Under the pieces are notes generated by a model. It was not told where the DNA came from and ran no database searches. It saw nothing but the letters and a program-made list of their open reading frames with translations. DNA of 64,000 nucleotides from Emydura subglobosa (lineage: Eukaryota; Chordata; Testudines; Chelidae). Of the stretch, positions 34,925 through 46,270 are shown one piece after another. The stretch's first letter is position 1, and the number at the start of each line of letters is the position of its first letter. The position numbers were made by a program, and so were the translations under genes. The DNA is taken from the NCBI GenBank assembly GCA_007922225.1, contig ML679961.1:7485702-7549701 (forward strand), in the 5' to 3' direction.

Positions 34925-36050
34925 CATAGATTCCAAGGCCAGAAGGGGCCATTGTGATCATCCTGTCTGACCTGAATAACACAGGCCACAGGACGTCCCT
35001 AAAATAATTCCGAGCGCAGATCTTTTAAAAAAACATCCAATCTTGATTTAAAAATTGCGAGTGATGGAGAATCCACCAGGACCTGTGGTAAGAGTTCCAG
35101 TGACTAGCTAGCCACACTCTTAAAATTGTATTTCTTATTTCCAGTCTGAATTAGTCTAGTTTCAATTTCCAGCCACTAGAATGTGGTATAATGTTGGTAT
35201 TAGATCAAAGATCCCAGGTAGGTGCTCCTCTTTGTTACGCTAAATAGATTGAGCTCTTTGACCCTATCACTATAAGGCAGGTTTTCTAATCTTTTCATCA
35301 TTCTTGTGGCTATTCTCTGAATCCTCTCCAATTTTTCCAACATCTGTCTTGAATTGTGGACGCCGGAAGTAGACAGGATATGCCAGCGGGGTCACACCAG
35401 TCCCAAATGCAGAGGTATAATAACCTCACAACTCTGCTCTTCCTCGGATTGGCATTTTGGGGCATCTAAAGATTGCATTAGCCCTTTTGGCTCCGTGTCA
35501 TCCTGGGAGCTCACCTTCAGCTGATTTTCTGCTACGTCCTCCAAGCCTTGATCAGAGTGACTGCTTCCCAGGATGGAGTCCCCATCTTGTAAGTGTGGTC
35601 TGTGTCCTTTGTCCCTAGATGTATAGATTTTTACTTAGATATATTAAAAAGCATATTATTTGCTTGCACCAGCTTATCAAGTGACCCAGACTGCTCGGTG
35701 TCAGGGCCCAGTCCTCTTCATTATTTACCACGCCTCTATTTTTGTGTCATCCGCAAACGTTGTCAGAGATGCTTTTACGTTTTCTTCAGAGTCGTTGATG
35801 AGGATGTTAAGTAGAGTTATCAGTTAGCCATCTTTTAATCCCTTTAATGTCTGCCCCGTTAATTTTCTGTTGTTCTAGTTTTTTAATCAAAATGTCATGC
35901 AGCACCACGTCAACCCCCTCGCGGAAATCCAAGCGTGTTACGTCAACACTATGACATTTATCAACCAAACTTGTGATCTCATCGAAAACAGATTTCAAGT
36001 TAGTTTGATGGACTCTATTTTTCATGAATCCATGGTGATTTGCATTCATT
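34925..36050 (-). mobile_element. CR1-group LINE, 1.1 kb, with RT remnants
   Basis: Minus-strand LINE with its 3' end at about 34925 ('catagattccaaggccagaa'). The minus-strand frame at 35807-36049 has 'HHGFMKNRVHQTNL', 'SLVDKCHSVDVTRLDF' and 'HDILIKKLEQQKINGADIKGIKRWLTD', which align in order with the CR1-group RT fingers/palm region. The downstream coding is broken. The 3' end is the same subfamily as 47275-47735. Inactive. Confidence 0.9.
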
Positions 36051-37470
36051 ATATTACCCTCCTCTACCCTCGTTCACCTCTGGCTGCACTGACCTTCGCT
36101 CTGCTACAGCCATCTCTGAGTGTATGTTGTGGGCAGAGAGGGAGGATACCATTTCAACTGGCCGCGCCTCCTTTTCTTTTGACCGCGCCAACTTTCTTGG
36201 AGCGAAGTCTGGGTTGAGTGATGCTGCTGGGCAATGTGGGTGTTGTAGGACCAGTGGGACAGCCTCTTATTTCCATGTAAAATACCCATTTCTCGCAGCT
36301 ACTCCGTGCAATTGACACTTTTTCCTCCCCTTACACAATGTGCTAATGAGGCTACATTCATGCTCCACAAAACACACTAGCCACCATACATGGCAAGTAT
36401 TTCGAATGAAAGAGAGAAGAGATTATTGTAGGCTCTCTAAGACTGGATTTGAGGGTGAGGTTGAGATACATTCATAACTATTGAGAGTGCTGAATTTGTC
36501 TCTCACAAATTAGAGATACGAATTACCGAGCTGCTACAAAATATACTGCAGCAGAACAGCATCGGATATGAGCCTACGCTGTTAAGTAGCACTTGAGAGA
36601 AACACTGTCAGTTTAAGATGATACTCCATTTCGTTTACAATCAGTTTCACTTTCAGGGTCTTAGTGAGGCACTTCTGGGGTTGTAAAGACGGCTAGAGAA
36701 ACTTTCTTGGTTTAAAATTACCCTTTTTCACTGGAATTGTTTTACAAGTAGCAAACATTTCTAGTGTTCTGAAGTTCTGTAAAAGCTTGTTCTTGTATAA
36801 GCCCAAATTTAGGACCAAATACAAGTCGGTAGTGTTTATTTAACAGGTTATATAATATCTGATTCAGAATTCTCCAGCTCAGCTCAAGAGAAAAGTCCAA
36901 ATTTCATTGGCATTTGCAGGATAAATTCTAGTTTCCCTGAATGCAAAATATCTAGTAAAGGGACAAGGTTCACTTAAATAGACAAAAGTGTGGTTTAAAA
37001 AAAAGAAATCGACTGTTGTTACAAGTGACGACACCCATTCACTGTAAGTCAAAGAGATCAAAGGCAAGTATTTGCATTTCTCTGAATAAAGTAGTTTCTT
37101 ATCCTTCACAAATGCTCTTTTTGTGCATGGGGCAGCACTCCGTGTCTGCTCAGTTTCACATATTACCCCTGTATTGTCCAGCAGGCCCCAGCCCTGCAAA
37201 GCGGTCAGTGGCCACACCATGAAGTTAGTCACCCTCCCCAAGAAACTGATTGTAAAAAGATCACAGCGATGTATTCCGGGGAACTAGGACAGGTGTTATA
37301 GCTCAAACTATAAACTCATTTTTATTACAATTGACTAGATGTCAAATCTAAATGTATACCACGGATGGCGTCCTTTTTAATACTGAAATAACCTTATCAT
37401 GCAGTAACCAGAATTAGCAGCATAAAAATGTGCTCCTATAACTACAGACAATGATTAGTGAAAGGGTAAG
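36051..37470. other. Unassigned 1.4 kb, AT-rich
   Basis: 36350-37350 is AT-rich and lacks recognised repeats. The minus-strand frame at 36879-37241 (120 codons) has no known domain. Confidence 0.4.
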
Positions 37471-37560
37471 CAATAAGGACTGGATCTTCATCTGCTGTAA
37501 ATTGGTGTAGCTTCCTTGAAGAGCTCTGATTTACACAACTGAGGATGTGGCCCTAAGAAT
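37471..37560. mobile_element. MITE-like palindromic element, weak
   Basis: 'Ggactggatcttcatctgc' on the left, 'gctgtaaattggtgtagc' and 'ctgatttacacaactgagg' in the middle, and 'gatgtggccc' on the right follow the layout of the copies at 23281 and 12630. Ends are not exact. Confidence 0.4.
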
Positions 37561-38861
37561 GAAATAAGGAACAAAATGTCTGAAAATTGCAAGTTGCCCT
37601 CTATTATCCTTTGGAGTTTTCCCTGCATGTTCGCAGTAGCAGCTGCATGGTTAATGAGGTCACGGTCTGGGCATATCAGACATAAATATCAGCAATAACA
37701 GCGCTCCAGATTGCGATCAGGGTGAGAAGACCAAAGTCAAGACGGGCTTTGAAGCTGAAGTGCAGTGACCATGTCACAAGGTCTCTCATTCAAGTGACTT
37801 TCACTAGAAATAAATGGCTGCTTGTTTTCCGCTGCTCGTATCAGAGACAGTAGCAAGAGACCATACTAGAGTGATCAAAGACTCTGACCGGAGGAGAGTA
37901 TGAACACCGCACGTTGTCTGGGGCTGAACAAACTTGGGGCATTTGGAATACAGCTGGTGGGAGCCGGCTCTCACTTTGCTTTATTTTCTTACTCCAGCAA
38001 ATAAGGTCTGCCTTCAGTGTTATGAAAACCTCTCGCCATTTACACCTTAGCAGTGGGACTATCCAGGACTGTTAGAGAATAATCTCAACTGTAACACTGG
38101 GACTCTGCTTCTCTTTCAGTCTCCACCTGGGCTTCCCCCCGCTGTTCCTTTTGAACACTCGCTTTGCAGGGTATAGGCCAAATTCCCACTGCCACTGCCT
38201 CGGCGTGCTAGGGTGGGGTGAAGGATGCAGCCGAGACTTGTTGAGCTTGGACAATAGACTTATTTTACTGACAAAAATCCCCCTGTGAGTTATTCATCCT
38301 CAGAAGAATAAGTGTGTGAAGGGACTCCAAGAAAAGCAGCTCTGTGATGAAGCGGGAGGAAGGATGGAAGCGGCTGACTTTCTTTACCTTGGCGCAGTGA
38401 ACTAGGAAGCCGGACATGAGCAAACAGAAGATCTGTCTGAGGAGCAGGCCACGATGCAGGAAGGAGACTCAGGCGGGGGTTTTCAAAGCAGCCTAGGACA
38501 GTCCAACTCCAGTGAAAGACAGCGGGAGGTGTGTTCCCCCCTCCCTTCGGCCTCTTAACGAATCCCAGCCTCAATGGCATGAGAGCACATCCCGGAGACT
38601 TACCTGAAGATCAGAGGGCTGAGGAGAAAGTGCATGGCTTGAAGTGGTCGAGGAGTTGGTGGAGCACTTTGGATGAGGCCTTTACCTCAACCAAAGGCGG
38701 TTCCCTAGGAGATACAGCGTAGGTGGTTTGGATCAATAGCAGGAGGAGAAGGTTCTAATCCACTTCCCTTCACACAACTTTAAATGTAAATATAATGGTG
38801 ACCCTGGGAAAGTGAGAGACAGATGAAATATGGTGTAGCATCAGACGGACTCTGCTCATCA
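37561..38861. other. Unassigned 1.3 kb
   Basis: No gene or repeat family recognised. The minus-strand frame at 38290-38580 and the plus-strand frame at 38531-38722 have no known domain. Confidence 0.4.
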
Positions 38862-39027
38862 GGGGAGACCAGGCGGGTGAGGTAACATCTCGTATTGGAC
38901 CAACGTCTGTAGATAAGAGACAAGTTTTCAGCTTGTCTCTCTCACCAAAAGACGTTGGTCCAATACAAGATGTTACCTCTCCCGCCTTGTCTTTCTAACG
39001 TCCGGGCACCTACACAGCGACAATGAG
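38862..39027 (-). mobile_element. Foldback SINE-like retroposon, second family
   Basis: The arms at about 38867-38932 and 38932-38991 are inverted copies ('gaggtaacatctcgtattgg' against 'ccaatacaagatgttacctc'). At the right end (about 38992-39027) a unique head with 'ggcacctacacagcgaca' resembles, on the minus strand, the head of the 860 and 13747 elements ('gctgtgt-aggt' against 'gctgtgttagt'). Exact 11-bp direct repeats of tctgctcatca flank it at 38851-38861 and 39028-39038. It has no coding frame. Confidence 0.75.
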
Positions 39028-39038
39028 TCTGCTCATCA

Positions 39039-39529
39039 TGGAAGTTACATTCTGATTAGGGGTTTCTCACACTTACCTGCCTGTAGAAATCCTCCCCATG
39101 AGCGGGGGATGGGGAGGATGAGGAGGCCTGGTCTGGCTACCACGTATCAGCCTGAGATATATCAGCTGTATACAGACACCACACGTTACAGTACCAAGCT
39201 GTTCGAGTTGTCCTGACGGTTTCTGTCTGCTTTTAGGGCTGTGATTTGTTGTTGTTGTAGCAGAGGAGATTGCACAAGAAGCCTGGGATTTGCAGATCTT
39301 AAAAAGGAATATACACCTATCACCTGTTACTTTTTCCTACTGTAGTCCTAAAGCAGCAACAATGTTTAAAAGGCTCCAGGCATGTATTCTCCCTGGGCAT
39401 GTGTGAGGAAGCCTTGATTTCTAGCATGAGATTTTGATATTGTGATATAGTAAAGGCAGAAGGCTGTAGGAAAGTGATCGAAGGCTGATATATAAGCCTC
39501 AGAATGCTCCAGGCTCTGTTCCCTGCAGT
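39039..39529. other. Unassigned 0.5 kb
   Basis: Nothing recognised except a short 'tttgttgttgttgtag' run near 39247. Confidence 0.4.
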
Positions 39530-39845
39530 TTAGCTGAGGATCGTTAGGGGGCAATTAGGAGCAGCTGGGGACAATTAGGGACCAGCCAGGTGCTCCATAA
39601 AAACCCTGCGCCCCAAACAGACAGGGCATGAGCTGGGAGGAGTAGAAGTGCCGTGCTGTGTGTTGGAGTGCTGAGTTGTGAGGAGGAACAGAGCAGAGTG
39701 CAGAGATTCTGTGGAGGAAGGTACCAGGCTCAAGAAGCCAGGAGGAGGGGGAAAACTAGCCCAGGGGAAGAGACCTGCTGGGGGGAGTTGGCTGCCTGCC
39801 ACAATATGTTCATCTGCATCAAGCTTGGATTAGCTACTTAAAGGC
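39530..39845 (+). mobile_element. Possible LTR fragment with TATA-like box
   Basis: 'Gctccataaaaaccctgcgcc' near 39592 looks like an LTR promoter core, followed by a purine-rich stretch ('ggaggaacagagcagagtgc', 'caggaggagggggaaaac'). I recall similar sequence in turtle retroelements but cannot define both ends or a copy within the window. Confidence 0.35.
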
Positions 39846-40264
39846 CTGCCCAATTGCCTCTCTTCACACCACATACAGTCCATCTACTAGTAGGAGAAAA
39901 TGGAGAAAGTCATATTGCTTGATCATTTTAGGACTGTACAAAGTCTCCGGTGCCTACATAAGACGAGGTACTGAAGTCTTCAAAACAGCTGCACGTGAGA
40001 AACAGGAAGGCATATTTGAGCATATGACGTATTCTGGTGTTTCAGGGTATGTTTATTTTAGGTATCCTACGATCTAAGTAACATGGATAAAATGTAAAGT
40101 TTTCAAAAGCAACATAGGGTCTGTGCGATGCTGTTCTGTGCTGTACAACATACAGATTCTGTAAGGCTTATCAAAACCTGTCCCCAGGAAGTTCACGCTG
40201 CTCCCAGACTGGTCTAACCTATGGCTTGGCATTTAAGACACAGTTCTGGCTTTCAGGGTAGAGG
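39846..40264. other. Unassigned 0.4 kb
   Basis: No gene or repeat recognised. Confidence 0.4.
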
Positions 40265-40580
40265 TCTGACTGGAATTAATAGGCAGCAAGTTTAAAACAA
40301 ACAAAAGGACGGACTTCTTCACACAACTCACAGTCAACCTGGGGAACTCCTTGCCAGGGGATGTTGTGATGGCCAAAAGTGTAACTGGGTTAAAAAAAGA
40401 ATTAGATAAGTTCCTGGAGATAGGTCCATCAATGGCTATTAGCCAAGATGGTCAGGGATGCGACCCCATGCTCTGGGTGCCCCTAAACCTCTGACCGCCA
40501 GAAGCCTGGAGTGGACGACAGGGGATGGATCACGTGATAATGCCTTGTTCTGTGCATTCCCTTTGAAGATCACTGAGAAG
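40265..40580 (+). mobile_element. CR1 LINE 3' fragment
   Basis: Plus-strand sister of the CR1 at 24471. Shared words are 'gtttaaaacaaacaaaagg', 'tgccaggggatgttgtgatg', 'gtgtaactgggttaaaaaaa', 'gatggtcagggatgc' and 'cccctaaacctctgacc'. 5'-truncated, coding destroyed. Confidence 0.9.
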
Positions 40581-40734
40581 CAAGATTGTACAGGCTGAAA
40601 GGTTCAGATGAGCTGCTGGCTAAGATTACTGTAGTAAGCCCCGTCCCCCACTCCATCCGTATCACAGCAAGGCTGGTCATGCCACGCTGGTTACGATTAT
40701 GTCAGTGTCTCCCCTTAAATCCCAGACATTGAAG

Positions 40735-40803
40735 GGTGGTGGCCCTTCAGGGTTGTAAAAGTGATATCTGTGGCCCTCGAGCCAAAAAGGTTGGGAACCG
40801 CTG
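40735..40803 (-). mobile_element. Truncated hAT fragment
   Basis: The reverse complement of this stretch matches the left end of the hAT element at 11313-11863: 'ggttcccaacctttttggc', 'tcgagggccacag' and 'ttacaaccctgaagggcca'. Only this end is present; the other end and the target duplication are missing. Confidence 0.85.
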
Positions 40804-41947
40804 GTCTAGAGGCATGAACATGGAGCTGATCATCAGGCCGCGGAGGTTCTGTCACTGACTTGCTATGTGGCTTTGGTCAAATCGCATAACCTCCCCAGCC
40901 TTCCCTGCTATTCTGTATGGAAAACAAGGATAACGGGTCAGATTTTGGCCCTGTTCTAACAAGCTGGGCCTTCCTCTGGTCTGGGGGAGCCCCTGGGTGG
41001 CATAGAGCTAATTAATGCTGGCTCTAGTATGTTCTGGGTACAGGGTGCATCCAAGGTCCTGCTAGGCTCCAGCAGTCAGACCTTTGGGGGCCGTTTCCAG
41101 CTGCACAAGTTAGAGCGACCATCAGACGTCTCTACCTTGTGCCAGGTGCTGCCAAGCCCCCTTTGTCTCCCACTGCACACCCCAAGAACTGCACCAAGAG
41201 CAGCTAGACTAGAACTGGGGATTTGGAGCCAGTGAGACTTTGCTATCTTTGTGAAGCCAAGAGCTATAGAGGAAAACATCTGTGTAAGCACAAAGCACTA
41301 TTATTAATTACGCCGTGGGGTAATGCAACTTCCCCGTAATCACCGGTGACCTGGAAAAGGAATCCAGTGATCCAGAAATGTATGTCTAACAATCTGCGTG
41401 CCAGGTATAGATCACGGGAACAGTGGTTTATTGAAATTAATCCAATCTCCTGCCAAATGTAATAACAGCAGAGAACAGAAGCAAGGTCCTTAGAATCACT
41501 GAATATAGCCCCTAGTGTATTTGTCATCAATTATCACTCCAAGCATTGCGAGGTTTTGTTTATGCCACTGTCCTTTCTCATGTCAAGTGGTGAAATTAAT
41601 CAAAAGTCTCTCCTAGCAACCGAAACCAAAATGACTTCAGCTGTGTTCTATTTAATGGATCTTGATTTGGCCCAGCGTACCAGAACTGTGAACAAAAGTG
41701 TATGGAAAGAATGTGTGCTATAGACAAAGCCCTCCCACTGTAAATCACGCCTGTCAGGGGCAAGGTGTCAGAGAAATAACAAAGGGCTCAAAACGCAGAG
41801 ATGGCGCCTAATCCAACACAGAGACCGGATCAGTGTTTTGAAATGATTGCAGCCAGAGATTCAACCTTGTAGATGAGTTATAGTCACAGAGCGGGGGGCT
41901 GGGAAGCCATCCTTTTCCGAAACTGCGTACAAGTGAACATGGGATTT
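40804..41947. other. Unassigned 1.1 kb
   Basis: No gene or repeat recognised. 'Ggttctgtcactgacttgc', 'tatgtggctttggtcaaatc' and 'cataacctccccagccttcc' at about 40846-40907 weakly resemble a CORE-SINE. Confidence 0.35.
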
Positions 41948-42285
41948 CATAGCGGCCTTCAACTACCTGAAGCGGGGTTCCCGGGAGGATGGAGCTAGGC
42001 TGTTCTCAGTGGTGGCAGATGACAGAACTAGGAGCAATGGTCTCAAGTTGCAGTGGGGGAGGTCTAGGTTGGACATTAGGAAGAACTTTTTCACTAGGTG
42101 AGTGGTGAAGCACTGGAATGGGTTACCTGGGGAGGTGGTGGAATCTCCATCCTTAGAGTTTTTTAAGGCCTGGCTTGACAAAGCCCTGACTGGGATTTAG
42201 TTGGGGTTGGCCCTGCTTTGAGCAGTGGGTTGGACTAGATACCTCCTGAGATCCCTTCCAACTCTCATCTTCTCTGATTCTATGC
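41948..42285 (+). mobile_element. CR1 LINE 3' fragment
   Basis: Plus-strand CR1 ending in 'tcttctctgattctatg'. Coding remnants 'FIAAFNYLK' and 'HWNGLPGEVVESPS' can be read with shifts. It is less diverged than the copies at 9.8 and 14 kb and belongs with 22262 and 52978. Confidence 0.93.
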
Positions 42286-42317
42286 CAGAGTCCCCTGTGT
42301 GGGACAGACACAGTGAA

Positions 42318-42425
42318 ACATTGAGGCTGGGACTTTCGAAGGGGCCACGGGAAGTTAGGCACCAAACCCCATTGAATTTCATTGGGAGCTGGGCACCTAA
42401 TTTCCTTCAGTACCTTTGATAACCC
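42318..42425. mobile_element. MITE-like palindromic element ('ttaggcacc' family)
   Basis: The centre is the near palindrome 'cccattgaatttcattggg'. The arms carry 'gggaagttaggcaccaaa' on the left and 'gctgggcacctaatttcc' on the right. Relatives are at 46165-46270, 47770-47850 and 48932-49007. Confidence 0.6.
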
Positions 42426-43104
42426 TGGATGAATGGCCTACTCCTGGATCCTTTGCAATGAACGGGAGAGCTCTCGTTAACCTCAGTGGGCACAGGATCA
42501 GCCGTAAAACACGACGGTCTTGAATTAGCATCACTAGAACCTCTCCTAAGGCAACATTCCTACTTCTGGACTGGTGTTGGGCAGAGGAGAAACTCCCAGA
42601 CATTTCTAACCTCATCAGGGTCACATTTTGGATTCCAATCCAAGAGGACCCGCCCATGTCACTGGTTTCTAAGCAGAATTCCCTGTGGATTTCAGTAAGA
42701 GGTTGTTGTGTGCTTTGCTCCGGGTTCCTTTGAGTGTATCCAAAAAGCAGAGTTTCCAATGAACCCCTCGCTTGCTTTTTCCATGAGTCCTTGTTTGCCC
42801 TTCATCATCTGCAGTCGGCGAAGACAGACATCAACAACTGTTTCCATTATAGATGAGCAAGAAATGAAAGATTAAAGACTGCCTGACTCACTAGGTGTTT
42901 ATCTTTCCTTCAAAGGCTGCTGGGTCCAAAGACAGGACTTACCTGCTCGCTTGGGGAACAGCATCACATGAAATAACTCTCTCTAGGAAGGATTGTGTCT
43001 GTGATGTGAGGAAATGAAAGCACGGCACCCAGCAGTAGGATTGCAACCATCCCATGTGTTCAATCACCAAAAGGCAAAAGTGCTTCTCAAAGTTGGCTAA
43101 GGAT
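42426..43104. other. Unassigned 0.7 kb
   Basis: No gene or repeat recognised. Confidence 0.4.
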
Positions 43105-43225
43105 TGTTACCCACGTTTTAGAGAAGGGGAAACCGAGGCACGGAGCAGGGAAGAGAGTTGGGCAAGCCAGGAGCAGGGTCACGAGTAGAACCTAGGTCTT
43201 CGGATGACCAGTGCCTTGCTCTCAC
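43105..43225 (+). repeat. CORE-SINE (MIR-type) fragment
   Basis: 'Gaaggggaaaccgaggcacg', 'gagttgggcaagccaggagc', 'agggtcacgagtagaacc' and 'taggtcttcggatgacc' follow the MIR order but are diverged. Non-coding. Confidence 0.65.
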
Positions 43226-44907
43226 AGCATTTCATTATAGGGCTGAGGTTCCCCCCACCCGTGGCCAGCTGCTAACGTGACCCACTGGTCAGTGTGTTGT
43301 GTGTCCCCCTGTGCTGTGCCCAGTCTGCAGAGGATGGGAATCTATTACAGCCCCAGCAGCAGACACTGGGCCTTTAACTCAAGCCATAGAGTCATGCTTT
43401 CAGCTCTGGAGGTCCCCAGAGAGCTGGCCAAGAAGGCAGCGTGGCCTAGGTGACAACGGCTGGTCGCTGCGGTAATGTACATGGGGCCTAACTCCGCTGT
43501 GGGGAATGGGGCCGAAAAGCCACGTGATCTGAATGAGCTCTTCTGTGCTGCATGGCAGCTATTCACAGGCATTGCCAGGGCGGCGTGGAGAATAGCTCTG
43601 GAACCGGCTCTCAACGGCCCTTGCATTGCTCAGCCAAGCAACTTGTCGAAATTGTTGCAAGATGGCCAGTGCCTGCGTGGAGCGCTAGCATTCCAGACTC
43701 CAGACTTCTGGGCAGGCAGCGTCTCTTCCTATGTGTGTGTACAGCACCGGGCACAATGGGGCCCCAATCTCAGTGGCGGTTTCGAGATGACACTGTAACT
43801 GAAATAAAATGCAACGCCTTTCCTGTGCCGGCCCAGCCGATTGCCCTGGCAATTGCAGTGTGGTGAAATGTGCCTAGGAGCAACGTTCCAGCTGCGACGG
43901 GATGAAAGGATGGGTTTTTTTCCCAGTGGTATCAAGCTGGGTCAGGAAGGCCGGTCCAGGGGAAGTCGGTTCTTTCGCTTTGTTTTCGCTATGCTTTTAA
44001 AAAAAAAAAAAAAAAATCGCCCCCCCGCCCGGCATGTTTCCACTCCCAGCTGTGTCTCTGCCAAGCCCTTTGGGCTCACCCCAAGCCGCTGAGCCTCTCC
44101 TTTATCCTGTTTTCTGTCTGCAGGAAGCTGCTCACGCCATTTCCTCCCCAACAAGCAGGATGCACCCTCAGTGCTGCTGAGCTGAATTTCAAGCTGTCCT
44201 ACGGCTGCCTGTCCGTCCAGACCTACCAGGGAAATTCTTCCCTGGCTGCTTAAGTCTGTGAACCTTTGCAGGGAGCCAGAGAGATCGCATTTCAGGTAGC
44301 ATGGCAGAGCGTATTGTCTCGTTGCCGTGAAGTCGGAGGCGTGGGAAGAGTAGGTCGGTGCACGAAGCCCGGCGCTCAGCCCCCGACACGTGCTGGGATC
44401 TCGGCAGTCAGCTTAAGCCCCAGTGTTTTCAAAAGTACTGGACTCCAGCGATCAGGATGATAAGGACAGAGCTCACTGCTTCCCATTCCCAGTGCCAGGC
44501 ACGCTTCTCCCGCTTCTCTTTGCTGGTTAAAGAGCAGACGACAGCGTGGCTAGAAGCAGCGCCCGAGATAACGGCCAATCCAGGACTGGGGGAAAGCACA
44601 TCTCAGCAAACGTTGCCGGGCTCAGACAAAGCCCTTCCCTACACATCCGCCGCGTGCCGCGTGCTCAGACCAGCCAGCTGCAGGAGCACTTCCCGGCTGC
44701 TCTGAGCAACCTTTGCACTGCTGTGAGTGCACCAGGCCCAGGGCAATGGAGAATCGGGCCTCTTGTGTTTATCCCACAGGGACACGGCCCTTTTTAATCT
44801 GCTGTTTCAACCGCATGAGTCGAATCCTTCTCTTATTGCACCAGTGTGACACCATGGAGGTGAGCTTGGTCCCATCTGACCATAGCATTGGTTCATTAGG
44901 AAGGGAG
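43226..44907. other. 1.7 kb mostly unassigned
   Basis: Contains the SINE tail at 43711 and a run of 18 A at about 43999-44016. A 'tgttttctgtctgcag' at 44109-44124 could be a splice acceptor, but the frame after it is short and unfamiliar. No gene called. Confidence 0.35.
43711..43812 (+). repeat. CORE-SINE LINE-like tail
   Basis: 'Ggcaggcagcgtctcttcct', 'gtgtacagcaccgggcac' and 'aatggggccccaatctcag', ending near 'ctgaaataaaatg', correspond to the tail of the SINE at 22950. The head is missing. Confidence 0.7.
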
Positions 44908-45310
44908 CACTGTGATCCTTTCAACCTTTCCAGACCACTGGACCCCTTTCAGGTCCTGCGTACCCCACATTTCAGCTCACTTAAAAACGACTTGCTCACC
45001 AAATCAGACACAAAAGTACAACAGTGTCACAGCACCCGATTACTGAAAAATTGCTTCCTTTCTCATTTTGACCATGTAGTTATAAAATACATCAACTGGA
45101 AAATAAATATTGTACTGACAAGTCAGTGTGCAGTATATAGAGCAGTGTAAACAAGTCATTGTCTGTATGAAATTTTAGTTCCCCCTGGCTTTGCTAGTGC
45201 TTTTGACGTAGGCTGTGGTAAAACTAGGCAAGTAGCTGGATGAGTTGATGTACCCCCTGGAGACCTCTGCGTACCCCCAAGGTACGCGTAGCCCTGCTTG
45301 AGAACCACTG
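44908..45310. mobile_element. Non-autonomous hAT element, second copy
   Basis: Co-linear with 24979-25388 ('ctggacccctttcaggtcc', 'acgacttgctcaccaaatc', 'agcacccgattactgaaaaa', 'ggtacgcgtagccctgcttg'). The right end 'ttgagaaccactg' is intact; the left end 'cactgtgatcctttcaacc' is degraded. No 8-bp target duplication could be found, so the left boundary is approximate. Confidence 0.88.
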
Positions 45311-46164
45311 GTCCAGTCTGATCTCCTGTGTTGCAGCTGGATTTGCTAGCCCCCGTGCTCCAAATGCAGTTCACAAATAGGGAGCTGGAGCATGGGCTCA
45401 CGCCTCTCTTTCGGCAAAGGGAGCCTGCCTGTTCTGCAAGCGGATTGTAAAAACGGAAGAAGGCCTGTGTCTGGATTTCTCACCTTCCTGAGATCAGAGG
45501 GGATGGATTCAGAGGGGGGGGAAAGCCTTGAGACCTGTCTGGATGTGACTGACCTGACGAGACATCTCAGCCCTCATGAGATACAGCCTGAATTCTCCTC
45601 CCCTCAGCCTGCGAGAAGGGCCTCAGATGTTTGGAGCGAGAAAATAGCTGCCTCCCGCATGCCACCGATTCGCTCCTCACTAGGAACATCTTGGCCGCTT
45701 CTGGCTCTTTGCACCTTCTCTCCTCCACCCCGCCTCCCCACCGATCCTCTTAGCACTTTGAGTGCGTTATCTTCTCGGCCGCATTAGATGCGTCACTCTC
45801 CCAGGGCGTGCGTTATCCCAGGGCGTGCGTTATCCCAGGGCGTGCGTTAATTCTATCTCCACTTCCATTCATCACCAGGGCTTTAGTTCCCCCCCATGTC
45901 CCTTGGATGACTTGCAGTCACCTGCGCCATTCATGTAAAGAGGCCTGCATGGGGGAGATTGGGGTGGTCTCCCAGCAGAGGAGATTTGGTTTGCAGTCAA
46001 TGCAGTCTCAACCTCCCTAAATAAAACCCTCCAGGAGACACCAGATGTTCTCTTTATCGGCCTCTGAGCCAGATCCAGCCCTGCTGTAAATGAATACAAC
46101 TCCTTTTAAATCAATGGTCTTGCCTCCAGTGTTCGCCGGGGCAGAATCTGATCCAATGCCTGTC
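45311..46164. other. Unassigned 0.85 kb
   Basis: No gene recognised. It contains the 17-bp tandem repeat at 45800-45849. A MITE-like piece may lie at 46070-46152 ('gagccagatccagccctgc', 'cagaatctgatcc'). Confidence 0.35.
45800..45849. repeat. 17-bp tandem repeat, 3 copies
   Basis: The unit 'cccagggcgtgcgttat' starts at 45800, 45817 and 45834 with almost no change between copies, so it is recent. Confidence 0.95.
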
Positions 46165-46270
46165 TCTCAGAAGGCTGGGGTTTTCCAAAGTGCTTAAGGA
46201 ATTGAAGAGCACACGTCCCATTGGATGTGCTCCTAAATCCTCTAGGCGCTTGAGAAAGTACCGCCCCAAA
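46165..46270. mobile_element. MITE-like element ('ttaggcacc' family), diverged
   Basis: 'Ggggttttccaaagtgctta' on the left, 'cccattggatgtgctccta' in the middle and 'ctaggcgcttgagaaagtac' on the right match the layout of 42318-42425. Ends are approximate. Confidence 0.45.
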
